64,000 bases of DNA from Whalleya microplaca. Its lineage: Eukaryota > Ascomycota > Sordariomycetes > Xylariales > Xylariaceae. The notes beneath the pieces are model-generated. The model searched no databases. It saw nothing but the letters and a program-made list of their open reading frames with translations, and had not been told where the DNA came from. Positions 22,385-33,400 of the stretch are shown here, piece after piece. Numbering within the stretch: the first letter of the stretch is position 1; each line of letters begins with the position of its first letter. A program made the position numbers and the translations under genes. The stretch lies in NCBI GenBank assembly GCA_022497155.1, contig MU385730.1, forward strand, positions 558,001-622,000, given 5' to 3'.

Positions 22385-23559
22385 TTACCAGGAGTAATAC
22401 GGTCTCTGTGCCGTGACCGGCCGATTGGGCAGGTGAACCCACGGCTTCTTCTTGGCCTTCTTCTCTACTTTCTCCTCATACTGCCGTATCCTCGTCTTCT
22501 CCTCTTTCAACACAACTGAGATCGCTGCATCGTCTGTCAGTACATATTCGCCCATGCTCACGCTAGCGCAATCAAACGTGTGAATGAAAGAAAAAAGAAA
22601 ATCCCCATATCACTTACAAGCAGTAGGCCGGTACATGGCAGACATGCGCCCTCGCGCGTGGTACTGTATCCTCATGCCCCGGTCGGGCCCCTTGTTGACC
22701 CACGACTGGTCGACGTACATGGTGGTGGGGTCGGCGATCTCGAGCCAGCGGCCGTCCTTGGCCTGGATCTGGCGGGGCTTGGGGAGGAGCTCGCCGTTGG
22801 CGGCGCCGAGGCCCATGCCGCGCGAGACGATGGCCTGGTCGCGGGCCTCCTCGAGCTGCCAGCGGACCTCGCGGGCCATCTTCTTCTTGCTGAAGCGCAT
22901 CTGCGTGATGGCCTCGTCGACGGTCTTGCCGGCGACCTGGTGGGCCAGGTGCACGAGCTTCTTGGTGCTCGTGGGCAGCCAGGAGCTCGCGCTCGCGGTC
23001 TCCTTCTCGGCCAGCCGCAGCCGCTGCTCGCGCGTCAGCTTGCCGTTCGCGCGCACCATCTGCGCGATCTTCTTCTTCTGGTAGCGCACGCGCCACCGCG
23101 GGTCCGGGTCCAGCGCGCGCTCCATGTGCTCGCGCACGCGGCTCGGGCCGATGGTCCTCTTCGGCCCCTCGCCCCACTCTAGGCGCTGCTTCTGCTGCCG
23201 CTCCTTCTCCGTGTCCTGCAGCTCCTCGTCGAAGATGGTGGCGCCCTGGGTCGGGTTCAGCATCTTCTCGGCGGCCCGCTGCTGGCGGTCACGCTTCGAC
23301 AGCTCCTTGGTCAGGGGCAATTTGGCGGATGGGGTGTCGCTGCCCCAGCCAAACCAGGCATTTCGACGTTGAGTTCGGGGAAGGAGGTACTGGAGGTGTA
23401 GCGAGGGCCTGCCGACGGTTGCCCGTGCTATGGAAGGGAGCGAGGGAGTTAGCTGAGAAGAGCTAAGAAGAGCTAAGAAGAGCCTGGTAGAGGTCAATTC
23501 GGGGCATCAATGGCCTTACCGGTGTGGGCTATCCGCCTGGCTGGCAGGTGAAGACTCAT
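22385..23559 (-). CDS. MRPL22: Mitochondrial large-subunit ribosomal protein uL22m
   Basis: Exons: 23559-23520, 23427-22618 and 22524-22385, giving 329 residues. The introns are 92 nt (branch GCTAAC) and 93 nt (branch TACTGAC). The short first exon (MSLHLPARRIAHT) gives a basic mitochondrial targeting start; the ATG at 23497 lies inside intron 1. Residues 35-150 are a fungal mitochondrial extension rich in charged residues. The uL22 fold follows: KKLVHLAHQVAGKTVDEAI, MRFSKKKMAREV, then ARGRMSAMYRPTASISVVLKEEK, with the last motif completed only by splicing. The protein lines the nascent-chain exit tunnel of the mitoribosome. The gene is divergent from COX9. Confidence 0.93.
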
Positions 23560-23954
23560 GGCTGCAGATTGGCGGTTCTCTGCAGCTTGAGGTGAAGCTA
23601 TCTAGAGGTCGTAAGGCAGTCGTACGGGAAAAAGTTGAAGTTGATGAAGTTGGATGGGACCGGCTCCAGCGCGAACTGCCGAAGATCAGCCGCTGTCAAC
23701 CCGGCGGACCGGATAGCGACGGCACGTGATATATAGTTATGGATCCGGCACCTGCATGTACCTAGGTACCTATTCATGAATACTTGGTCCAAGCTTTCCA
23801 GCGAATTGAATGCGTCGAATTGGGCGGGAAGCGCTAATCCCGCCATCGTCAGTCAGGCCATTCCCCTCGAATGACAACCTTTGCACAATCCCGAATTTAC
23901 TCACCTACACCGAACACCCAACGCTCAATCGAACCTCCCAGCCTCGACTTCACA
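23560..23954. promoter_or_regulatory. Shared divergent promoter of MRPL22 and COX9
   Basis: Only 395 bp separate the two start codons, and both products are nuclear-encoded mitochondrial proteins, so co-regulation is plausible. The spacer contains the palindrome TACCTAGGTA at 23759-23768, followed by another ACCTA. No TATA box is obvious. Confidence 0.55.
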
Positions 23955-24406
23955 ATGGCCATTGCACCTATCACCGGAGTAAGTTATCAGGGAGCTCGAT
24001 ATACGTCGATAGCCATTTTGCGCCAGTTCTGAGCCAGTTCTGAAGCTGATCTTCATTCCAGATGCTCCGACGGGGCCTCGTCACTGACCTCGGAATTGCC
24101 CTTGGTACGTGAACTTGCCTCCATTGGGCCGCACCCGACGACTTTCCAGGCCTAGGAAGCTCTTACTTCTACGAAAGCATACATGGAGGGTCAAATAGCT
24201 AACGAGTTGACAGGGCTTGGCGTGACTTTCGGCAGCCTCTACTGGTACGATGCACCGCCATGACTCCCACCGACGCCCGAGGCGAACTTGCGATGACTAA
24301 CTAACACGCCGTACGCAGGCACGGATACCACATGCCGCGCACCCACGCACGGGATAACTTCTACAAGCAACTCGAACAAGAACGAGCCGCCGCGCGATCC
24401 GGTTAG
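23955..24406 (+). CDS. COX9: Cytochrome c oxidase subunit VIIa
   Basis: Four tiny exons (23955-23978, 24062-24104, 24214-24244 and 24319-24406) encode 61 residues. The sequence MAIAPITG, MLRRGLVTDLGIALGLG, SLYWHGYHMPR and DNFYKQLEQERA follows the fungal COX9 pattern: a short matrix start, one transmembrane helix and a charged tail. All introns are GT-AG. It is a structural subunit of respiratory complex IV in the inner membrane. The length is typical of the family. Confidence 0.95.
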
Positions 24407-25839
24407 ATAGATGTCGAGGGTCGGAGACCTCAGTGAAGGAGGAGGGGGAGCGGTGAAAAGGCGTGTCCGATGAACATACGCGCGAACTGCTGGTTTTACT
24501 TTATTCGGGGATGCGATAGACGACAGTGTGTATGCTTCGACAGCTGGGACGGAACGGCCGACTGTATTATACGAATCCCGCGCCACCGAATTTAGACTCC
24601 CTCGGGCATCTTTTGAAATACCTCGTGTGTACTAGGCGGGGAAAATATCGTGTCTGGTGTGTGCTATGTGACCGTTATGACTATTTTTGAATGCGATGTG
24701 GAAACCCGTGGCCCATGCTTTCATATCACTGCCCAGGGATTTTCTCTCCTTATTGGCGTAACCAATATCAGTTGGAGCGTTGCTACATGCTTGAAACAGG
24801 CGGGAAATGACAGCAGGCGTGGATATGCACACCTCGTAATCGTTGACGTATTCATTCACTGAGACTCCTTCGGCACAGTGTCGACACGGCTATAATTAGC
24901 TGAGTTCTTATACTCCCACTCCAGGGGCTATATAGCGGAATAAAAATCTCGTGTAGCATCGATGAGGCAGATTCCCGAGGAGCGTGAAGCACCTAGCTGA
25001 CCTGACAAGCCTCGTTTGGGCAAATATTATATAACCCCACTGAGAGTTGAGCCAGTTTACTTCGTGGGGTACAGATCCCTCAACCTCCTGTAAGGTTCTC
25101 TGTTGGAGGCAACATCACCGCGTGGTCTCACACAACGCTGACTAGTTACATTCCCAGGGCCCAGTGGGCTATGACACGGCGACGATTCTCATAGACCCTG
25201 AGATGTTCAGACTGAGGCCGGCCAGTGCTTGCCACCAGCAACGTTCACGGAATCAAAGACCATCTCTTGCGGATACAGCGGAGTTGGGTTCCGGACATGG
25301 AGCGGTCTACCTCTTCGTTCATGAGTTTTATGGTTTCACTTGGGCGTCTCATTTCGCCTTCGTCAAAAAGAATAGCATCGTAGTTAGCCGTGGCATAGAT
25401 TTTTAGAGACTATCACATTCTTTCCGGTGAAAAAGGAAGTGTATTCCGAAAACATGCATCACAGAATCGAATCTCATCACTCTAGCTATTAGTACCGCTT
25501 CAACTGCACCTGGCCTTCTATTACCATCCTAGAATAATTAATGTTTATATACACGCAGGAGGACTTCCATTGTTCTGCGCAGTGCTCCTGTAGCCATTTG
25601 AACGTCTGATAAGTTAGTGCTGATGTCAACGTACCATACTTATATACAGAACATCGACTAGGGACAAGCAGAACAAATTCCCTGTCATCATCGAATTCTA
25701 TAAACTCACAAATTACCATACGAAGAGTCATTCGTAAGGCAATGTATAGCCCTACACGTTTTGAAGCAGGATGCGAAGAATAAAATATTCCTTGGGTATT
25801 AACCCAATCGACCTAGTCAAACAGTCAGTAAGTCAGTCC
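24407..25839. other. Intergenic region between convergent COX9 and SOM1
   Basis: 1.4 kb of 3' flanking sequence. I see no coding region with family features, no repeat with a second copy, and no RNA gene. Confidence 0.55.
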
Positions 25840-26347
25840 TCACGTCCAACTCTGGACCCAGTCCCTACCATCTTTTGCCTCGGCACGGTTGACCTGTGCC
25901 TTCTCACCTGCATCCCCTTTCACGGGCGGCGGCGGTGTCGTTACTTTCTCCTTCTTCCTACCCTCCCACATGGTCGTCTCGACCATGAAGCTTCCCCTCT
26001 GATCCTGACATCTACCATCGCGCAAAACCCGGGTCAGCCCGATGAACCAACCGATACCGAATTTACAGGAATAAAGAAACACCAGAGATCAGAGAGATCA
26101 GGGGTTAGTTAGGGGCCTGCCGTACGTACCGGCGGTACCAGCGCTGCACGGGCCAACAGTAGACGGGGCTGTTGGAGATCTCGGGCCGGTCGATGACGCA
26201 GTCGTGCTGCACCAGGGACAGCAGCTCGCAGGCCGACAGGTCGATGCGGCGGCCACCGCCCTGGGCCTTGCGCCGCTTGCCGAACTCGTTGGTCTGGATC
26301 TCCGTCTCCAGCTGCGACGCGGGGAAGACGCGACACGGCGGCGTCAT
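25840..26347 (-). CDS. SOM1: Mitochondrial export protein Som1
   Basis: Exon 1 is 26347-26130 and exon 2 is 26011-25840, separated by a 118-nt intron (donor GTACGT, acceptor GGTAG), for 129 residues. The start MTPPCRVFPASQL, the block RIDLSACELLSLVQHDC and the block YCWPVQRWYRRCQDQRGSFMVE are the Som1 pattern; the last Cys-containing block exists only after splicing. Som1 is a subunit of the inner-membrane peptidase complex (IMP) that matures some mitochondrial precursors. A longer N-terminus (MFEETKNLE) is open upstream, but the chosen start matches the family. It is the third mitochondrial-protein gene within 4 kb. Confidence 0.88.
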
Positions 26348-26801
26348 CTCTAGGTTCTTCGTTTCCTCAAACAACCAACCTGATTCCTTGCACTATACTA
26401 CTACTGCATAAGCTGTGTGCGCATACATGCATGTACGTGTATGGGATTATATCTATGAGTTGGTGAAGTGAGATGCGATGAGATGAGATCAGATCAGATT
26501 CAATCAGACAAGAGACCGATTAGTTAGTCGATCGAAGCTCGTCGATGGAAGAAGGGCAATGGATTCCACGGCTGCGAAGCACGTAGGTGCGCGATTGCTC
26601 GGCGAGGTCGAGGAGGAGAGTCTAGAAGAGGTACGTTCGTTTGTTTATGATCTAGTCTGATTGGGGCGATTGATGTGTATTGAACGGATGAAGGTTTGGA
26701 GTTGCCGGGCTCCTCTCACCTCACAACTGTCGCCATATAATCTCATACACAGTTTATTCTTATCTTATCGCCGCATTCACTCTCTCACTTACACGCAATT
26801 G
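26348..26801. promoter_or_regulatory. Divergent promoter region, SOM1 and RecA-like gene
   Basis: A 454-bp spacer between two divergent start codons, with purine-rich GATGAGATGAGATCAGATC repeats at about 26475-26500. No specific factor site is claimed. Confidence 0.45.
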
Positions 26802-27560
26802 ATGCATCTATCCACCATCACCACCATACCCAGACTCAACCCAGAACTCACTAACGGTACATCACAGCTCCTATCCTCCCTCCGCGCCAACCTCACTCAC
26901 GACAATTCCTCAACCCGCCCTCCCACTACACACCCCACAATCCCCATTCCCGCCCTGCAAGCCCTAAGCACCCGCCACCAAAAAGCAACGCAGTCCGCCC
27001 CGCCGCCCGTCCTCAGCATCAGCGGGCGCTACCTGCCACTGCTCTACCACCTGCTCTCGACGCTCATCGCGGCGCCGCACAGCTACGCCGTCGTCGTCGT
27101 CGACACCGAGAGCCGCTTCGACGTCACGCGCCTCGTCTCCCCTTCTTCCCCCCCTTCTCCCTCTTCAACTTCTTCTTCTTCTCCCCCAAGCCACCCCGCC
27201 CACCCCGCGGACCTAAAACACATCCACATCTACCGCCCCCCTCACAGCGGCGGCGGCGGCGGAACCCCGTCCCAGGTCCCCGGGCTCCTGGCCGCGGCGG
27301 CGTCGCACATGCTGTACGGGCCGGGGAACGCGAGCCGCGCGCGCGAGTGGTGGGGCACCGTGGTTATCGGGAGCGGCGGCGGGGACGTGAGCGCGGGGTG
27401 GCGGGGCTGGCTGCGCGTGCGGCGGGCCGAGGTCGGCGGGTTAGCCGTCGGGACGAGCGTCCAGGAGGCGTTGCGGGAGCGGGACAGGCGGCAGGAGGTT
27501 GTGGAGGGGGCCGGGTGGGTGGCGGGGAGTCGGTGGGGTGGGTATGTGTGGAGGGATTGA
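26802..27560 (+). CDS. RecA/Rad51-fold-like protein lacking a P-loop (hypothetical)
   Basis: A single exon gives 252 residues from the ATG at 26802; the frame is open to 26661, but the upstream part is non-coding-like. The layout follows Rad51 paralogues: PVLSISGRYLPLLYHLLSTL where the P-loop strand should be, then AVVVVDTESRFDVTRL (the RecA-family DTExRFD motif), then LKHIHIYRPP and REWWGTVVIG (the Walker B-like strand). The Walker A GxxxxGK[ST] is absent. A Ser/Pro-rich insert (27139-27195) and a Gly run interrupt the fold. The C-terminus (GWRGWLRVRRAEV, RRQEVVEGAGWV) looks conserved. A role in recombination with other Rad51 paralogues is inference; it may simply be an uncharacterised fungal protein. 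Confidence 0.6.
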   Translation: MHLSTITTIPRLNPELTNGTSQLLSSLRANLTHDNSSTRPPTTHPTIPIPALQALSTRHQKATQSAPPPVLSISGRYLPLLYHLLSTLIAAPHSYAVVVVDTESRFDVTRLVSPSSPPSPSSTSSSSPPSHPAHPADLKHIHIYRPPHSGGGGGTPSQVPGLLAAAASHMLYGPGNASRAREWWGTVVIGSGGGDVSAGWRGWLRVRRAEVGGLAVGTSVQEALRERDRRQEVVEGAGWVAGSRWGGYVWRD

Positions 27561-28708
27561 GAGAGGGAGAGGGAGAGAAAGGGAGGGGATGAGCTGGTGA
27601 GTGGGTAGAGGCGTGAGTGAGTTGGATGAATGAATGAGCGAGTGAGTGAAGAGAGTTGGTGAGTGAGTGGGTGATTGTGCGTGTATTACGACTGTGCTTG
27701 GCGAGGTTGGTTGATCAACTAGCTCTATGTCTGAGAGAAGGTAGAGGAACTACCTACCTACCTAAATCACCGCTCGATGGGCAAGGTATGAAGTGAGGTA
27801 AGGGGTGGAATGGATGTGCACACTTCATATATGCTCGACGAGCTAAGCTAGAGCTGTTCTATGAAGGGGCTCCCAAGCACCTATTTTGACACACCGAACG
27901 CGATCTAATACTTGAGTAATATCGCAGTCTATGCAACGTGATCCGTATAGCAAACATGAACTGGACTCAATCAAGTCGAAACCTCAGCTACAACCGTTGT
28001 CGAAGCCACTGAACTGGTGCATGGGCTAGGCAGGCAAGCTGGCTATCCAATTGGGTATCTTTACTCCTTGCTAACATAAGACCATGCAAGCATCAGGTTT
28101 GCGGCGTCTTCGTGTTCTCGACATGAGTATCTCACCCCCTTATACTTCCTACCTGGAGATACCTACATAACCAGCACTACTCTCGGATCAGCTTTACATA
28201 CCGCTCCCTCCCTCCCCAGGTATCTTGGGTAGCAGGCCAACCTATCCATACTCCAACTTAAAATTCAAGGACACAACAGAGCCACCGTACAGAGACCCAG
28301 GACTCCTGTTACAATTGTTCCTCGGCCCTAAGCTTAACTAATAACTACTAGATCCCCAGTACTGGAGTAAGACTGCTGCACATACATAAATGAGGCCCGA
28401 TGGTAACTCGTAAGTTTGTCATTATGTATATCCTAAAGATATGCCCTGGCTATGAGCGCTCGACAATAGACGGTAATCTAGTTGACCGGATATCTAAGAT
28501 AGACGAGTGTGAATGTGTTCGACTTGAGTCTCGAACAAGGCCACCTAAAAAATAGTCTCATACATACCACGTTCATTGCCTGAGACCGAGCAACACAGAC
28601 ACATAGTACGTACGCCAGGCTTTAACCAATTGCCCCTCAACCACCACCTCAGAAGAACAGCGATTGCGATGAAGGAGATCTCAACGACGACGACGACGAG
28701 GGCGAACT
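27561..28708. other. Intergenic region between convergent genes
   Basis: The left 150 bp are purine-rich (GAGAGGGAGAG and GAGTGAGTGAG runs). The rest holds no supportable feature apart from short TACC repeats at about 27750. Confidence 0.5.
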
Positions 28709-29887
28709 TTAAGTCCCAACCCCGCCGCCGCCGCCGCCACCTCCGTTCTCCTGCAAAATAATGCACGGCCGCCTAGCCCACATGCCCAACACGGTGGCCT
28801 GGTCGGCGCTCGCCTCCTTCTCGCCGGGCAGCTCGGTGTCGCACATGCTCAGGGCGCGGAGGATCTGGCGGTCGATGCGGTCGAGGTCGGGGTCCTCGAA
28901 CTCGCCCTTGAGGAACTCGGCGAGGCGCTGGGCGGGCAGGGCGGCGGCGCGCGCGAGCCGGCCGATGGCGCCGCGCACGCCCATGTTGTTCTCGCGCTGC
29001 CAGCGGCGGTACGAGGCCATGGTGTGCATGTCGCCGGGCGGCGTGACGGGGTGGTTGTGGTGCGGGTGCAGGATCTCGACGAACCAGTGGTCGCCCTCGC
29101 GCTTGAGGCGGCGGATGCAGGCTCGCCAGGGACACCCGCACTTGCGGCTCTCGCGGTTGCGCTCGCCCCGGCTCTGGCTCACGAACTCGTTGCCGCCCCG
29201 GTCGCAGCTGAAGTCCTTGCGCGTGATCGACCCCGCCGGGTTGTACTGCCCCGACGGCAGCTTCTCCTTCACCGTCCGCTTCTGCGACACCCCGTACCCC
29301 GACGTGAACACGTGCAGCTGCAGGTTGAACACCGCGTCCTCCAGCGTGTAGTACGGCCCCCGGCTGAACGGGTGCGGGGCCGCCGGTGGGTGCGGCGTCT
29401 CGGCGCGTGGCCGCTTGCGCGGGCGGCCGCCGCGCCCGCGGGGTGGCGTGGTGGTTGTGGGCGGGCCGTTGATCTGGATCGGCATGTTGGCGTTGAGGTC
29501 TGCGTTGGCATCGTTGGTGACGACGGCGGCAGCAGCGGCGGCAGCGGCAGCATTCTGGTGTTTTGCGGCGCTGAGGGGGGTTGACGACGATAAGGGGAGC
29601 TGCGGCGGGGAAGGGGGAGATGTTAGATCTGAGCTCGAGGTGGCGGTTGGAAGGGTGGTTTGTCGTTGTGCTTGTGCTTGGGCTTGCTGAAGATGATGTT
29701 GATGTTGATGTTGGGGTTGTGAATAGGGATTCGTGTGAGGCTGAGGGGCAATGGATTGGAATGTGAATTGTTGTTGGCGTTGATGCTGGTGTTGCTGGTG
29801 TTGCTGCTGCTGTTGTTGCTGGTGCTGGTGCTGTTGCTGGTTGAATTGTTGCAGGGGCGTCAGCGAGTTATACTGTGACGAGGCCAT
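28709..29887 (-). CDS. AT-hook / FAR1-like DNA-binding protein
   Basis: The single exon is read from the ATG at 29887, giving 392 residues; the frame stays open upstream to 30139, but that part looks like leader. Residues 1-110 are Gln/His-rich, with poly-Q/H and poly-Ala tracts. An AT-hook (PRGRGGRPRKRPR) lies near 150-165. The next 120 residues have the Cys/His pattern of FAR1/WRKY-GCM1 zinc domains: TLEDAVFNLQLHVFTSGYGV, KDFSCDRGG, RKCGCPWRA, WFVEILHPHHNHP. This domain is shared with MULE transposase-derived regulators. No transposase catalytic core follows. The C-terminus ends in a Gly run. Probably a nuclear DNA-binding regulator; targets are unknown. Confidence 0.82.
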   Translation of the reverse strand: MASSQYNSLTPLQQFNQQQHQHQQQQQQQHQQHQHQRQQQFTFQSIAPQPHTNPYSQPQHQHQHHLQQAQAQAQRQTTLPTATSSSDLTSPPSPPQLPLSSSTPLSAAKHQNAAAAAAAAAVVTNDANADLNANMPIQINGPPTTTTPPRGRGGRPRKRPRAETPHPPAAPHPFSRGPYYTLEDAVFNLQLHVFTSGYGVSQKRTVKEKLPSGQYNPAGSITRKDFSCDRGGNEFVSQSRGERNRESRKCGCPWRACIRRLKREGDHWFVEILHPHHNHPVTPPGDMHTMASYRRWQRENNMGVRGAIGRLARAAALPAQRLAEFLKGEFEDPDLDRIDRQILRALSMCDTELPGEKEASADQATVLGMWARRPCIILQENGGGGGGGGVGT

Positions 29888-30415
29888 TTCGTTTGTAGTT
29901 TGGCTCTTGTTACCCCGAATCCAATTGACCGTCTGTGTAGTGGATGGAGGATTGGATCGATCGGTCGTTTGACCGTATATGTAAAGCGCAGGGAACAAAG
30001 GAGGTTGGATGGATCTCAGTTCCCGCGACTCCACCTCCCGTCTGTTTAACCCCGGATGCTTATGGAGATATCGCTCGATATGCAATAACCTTCTTTTTAT
30101 GCATTCTTCTGATGACACCGGTAACATGAGTCTCACCATCTCTCACCATGAGTTTCAATTCATAATAGCTGTATTCAAACAGAGCAACTCTGAAGAGCAT
30201 TACAATACTAAGGCTAGGTATTTATACTCATAACACTCGTATCATGACACTTCATCGAATGAACACACACACACACACATATATATAGTACATCAACTGG
30301 GAACTTTTTATTCATTCAACACCGCGCTATGCGTATCCAACTGCAATGCGATGCGATGCGATGCGATGCGATGCGCTATGCAAATGCTCCCTTATGTAAC
30401 ACGACATCCATCTAC
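29888..30415. other. Upstream region of the FAR1-like gene
   Basis: 528 bp containing the leader and promoter of the minus-strand FAR1-like gene and the 3' flank of the fusion gene. It includes an AC microsatellite near 30263-30278 and an (ATGCG)6 array at 30346-30375. Confidence 0.55.
30346..30375. repeat. (ATGCG)6 minisatellite
   Basis: Six perfect ATGCG units lie just downstream of the stop codon of the isochorismatase-AlkB-GST gene. Confidence 0.95.
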
Positions 30416-33400
30416 TTATCTAGATTCCTCCTTGTCTCCCGGCTCCTCCCTGTTCTCCGGTGACTTCTTACTAGACTCATCACCTTTAGTCGCACCACCA
30501 CCAGCACCACCAGCAGTAGCAGTAGCAGCGGTATTCGTATCCCGCGCCTGCGCCGCCTCGCCGCGCATCAAGAACTTCGCAACCGCCTCCCTCGACTTCA
30601 CACGTTCGTAGTACATCCTCAGGTTCTCAAAGCTGTTGTTCCCCTTTTCCGCTACCGTTGTCGGGTCAGGGTCATCGCCGTGCTTCTTCTGATAGATATC
30701 GTGCAGCACAGGCCAGACGGCGAAGTCGGCCAGGCTCAGACCCGGGCCGGCGATGAACTCGGCCTCGCCCGCGTACGCGTCCCAGATGGCCAGCTCGCGC
30801 GTCAGCGTCGGGCTCGCGCGGTGCTTGTCCAGCAGGCTCAGGCCCTGCTGGAAGCGCGAGAACTGCCTGGCGAGGGCCGCCTGGGACGGGGACGGGGACG
30901 AGGATGAAGAAGACGGGTCGTCGTCGTCTCGCGCCTTCCCGTAGACCCTGTCGAGGTACATCATGATGGCGATGTCGCCCTGCACCGTCGTCTTCGCGAG
31001 GTCGTTGTCGACGAATTTGATGGGCAGGTCCTCCGGCACCGCCGCGGCGTCGCGGGCGGCTTTCCCGTCCTTCCAGTTGAACAGGGGACTCATGCTGCCC
31101 CGGGCGTAGCTGATCCCGTACTCGGCCAGCATGAGCTGGATGCGCATGTTCACTATGGGGTCTACGGAGAGGAACAGCCTCTGTGCGGCACTGATGTGCA
31201 GCACATCAAAGCCCGCGCCGTAGCATTCGTCCCAGTCGAATTCCGTGCTCTGGTTCTCCCGCCCGAACGCCTGCAGCATCTTAACTGCTTCGTCCGTTTG
31301 GCCGTTGATCACCTCGTGCGCCCCGGCCTGGCTCTTTGACCGGGCGCCCTGTCCCCATATCCGCTGGTTATCTCGGTCTAGGAACGTACCGATGTGTCTA
31401 AAGGTCAGAGAGATGCGCCCACCGTCGTAGGCGCGCTCGGCGGCCGATTTCTCGCGCTCTAACCGTTTGTCCTGCCGGATAGCGTGGAGCCAGCGCATGT
31501 TAGTGGCTAGTCCCATCTGGCATAACGAGTTGTGCGGCAGGTGTGCTCGCTGCACCTGGCGTTTGAGCTCCTCGGGCGAGGGCTCCGCGTTCTCCCCCGC
31601 GTCCGCGGCTGCTATCGTCTTGGACTTTGGCTGCCGCTTCGTGCGTAAGGTCATGGTTCGTTCCGCGCCCAGACTAACATTGGCAATGTAGCTACCTCGA
31701 GCGATGTCTAGCGTCTTGTCGCTGTGTTCCGAGATGTAATCGGTGCCGTCACGGTAGAATTGTATCAAGACGTGATTCAGAGGGTGGCCTAGCCGCTCCT
31801 CTATCACACCTCTGATCTCCTGTACTGTAGGCGAAAACGGCAATAACGGTGGCGATTCGTCTGCTGGGTGACGATAGACTGGCTTCGTCCCGTCTTCGTC
31901 CACTTGGCCTTGGACAGCAACGAGTCTGGGAACTTCGCCACCTTGATGTGACATCCGCTGCCATCGCACTTCATCTCGTATCCTCTCAAAGACATTATCC
32001 GAGAGCGGTGCTGGTAGGACGTCATAGATGACTTTAGTATCACCCTCACACAGAGGTTCGCTCTCACTCGGTCTTATATTCTGCGGCTCCATTCTGTTAT
32101 TATTACTCTCACCTTCTGTACTTGAAACTTTGATTGATTCTTCTTCTCGCCTTGGCTGTGGGTCGTCGGCCGCCCTACTTATGAGTCTTGGCTCTTTATT
32201 GGATGAGTCAGACAATGCCTTTGACTCAGGATTGGTTTTTTTAGCCAGCGATGATGATTCGTCGTCATCCGGTCGGATCGGATCGGCGCCTGCTTTGTGT
32301 TCTTTATCTGGTTGTGGTGCTATCGTTGAAGTGTCGTGCGAAACAAGCGCATTCATCGAGTGATCCTGGGCTGCTAGTGGCGATAATTGACTACTACCCC
32401 GCGAAGTGGCTTGTGCGTCCCTGTCCCCATCGGTCGGTGACGAGCCGACAACGTCTTCTGGTTCTGGTTCTGGTCGCGTCGCGTCAGATTTCACGATAGA
32501 CGGCGCGGTTTCCGGTACTTGGTCGCTCTTCTCCTGTTCGTGTTCCTTAGCTATCACCACGGGTTGAAGCGGCTGTGCTGGATCTTGCGTAGGTGCTTGA
32601 AGGTCGGGCTTATCGGCTGCAGGTTCACCACTTAGTGCCAAATTTTCAAGAGACGATTGGATTTTTGAGGTCGGGGACGCTGCGGTACCGTCCTCTTCCT
32701 CGGCACGACGTACGGTAGGTAACCTGCCACCCGAACCCACCGCGGGCCTATGATCCGGCCGCTTGGAGGCCACCTTCGGTTTGGCCGGCTTGAAGGACCC
32801 CAGAACCGCTTCTGCCGTCAAGACGTCACAGCCCGTCGTATCCGCGATCCGCTTGACGGCGCAGCGGTGACGCATCATACTCTGGAAGCCACAGCAGTCG
32901 TCGACGATAGTGATGGTATACCCATGGCTGGCAGCCTCGACAGCGGTGGCCATAATGCTGATATTGGTCATGCATCCGCAGATGAACAGCTCCGTGACAA
33001 ATCTCATCCGTAGCAACCGGAGCAGCTGCTCCGATCTAAAAGCTGAGTAGTAAGTCTTGACGAGCGAATAGTCCTTAGGTCCAACAGCATTTGCCACGGT
33101 TGGGTGCATCTCTATCCCCGGGGTGCCCGGCCGCACGCATTTGGGCTGTTTCGGACTTTCTTGCGTTAGGAAAGCCTCTGGACACTCGGTGGTCTGGGCT
33201 ATCTGGGGCGAGGCATGCCGCCGCCGGCCTCGGGCGATATCTGACGAGCGTATTTGCGCTGGTCTATCCGAGGTCAGGACCTGCTCGTCCTGGAGAGATC
33301 GCGACTTGTCAAACTGGCTGCACACCCAGATGACGTCGCCGCCGCTCTGGCGGAAGTCCGTTGCCAGGTCCGCCAGCCGTTCCGGGAGGTCCAGGGGGAT

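Noticed and set aside
22580..23182. Long plus-strand frames opposite MRPL22 (and similar ones opposite the FAR1-like, LRR-kinase, STE2 and RPB2 genes)
   Set aside because: They are mirror frames of GC-rich coding DNA; the minus-strand (or true-strand) protein has clear family motifs and the mirror frames have none.
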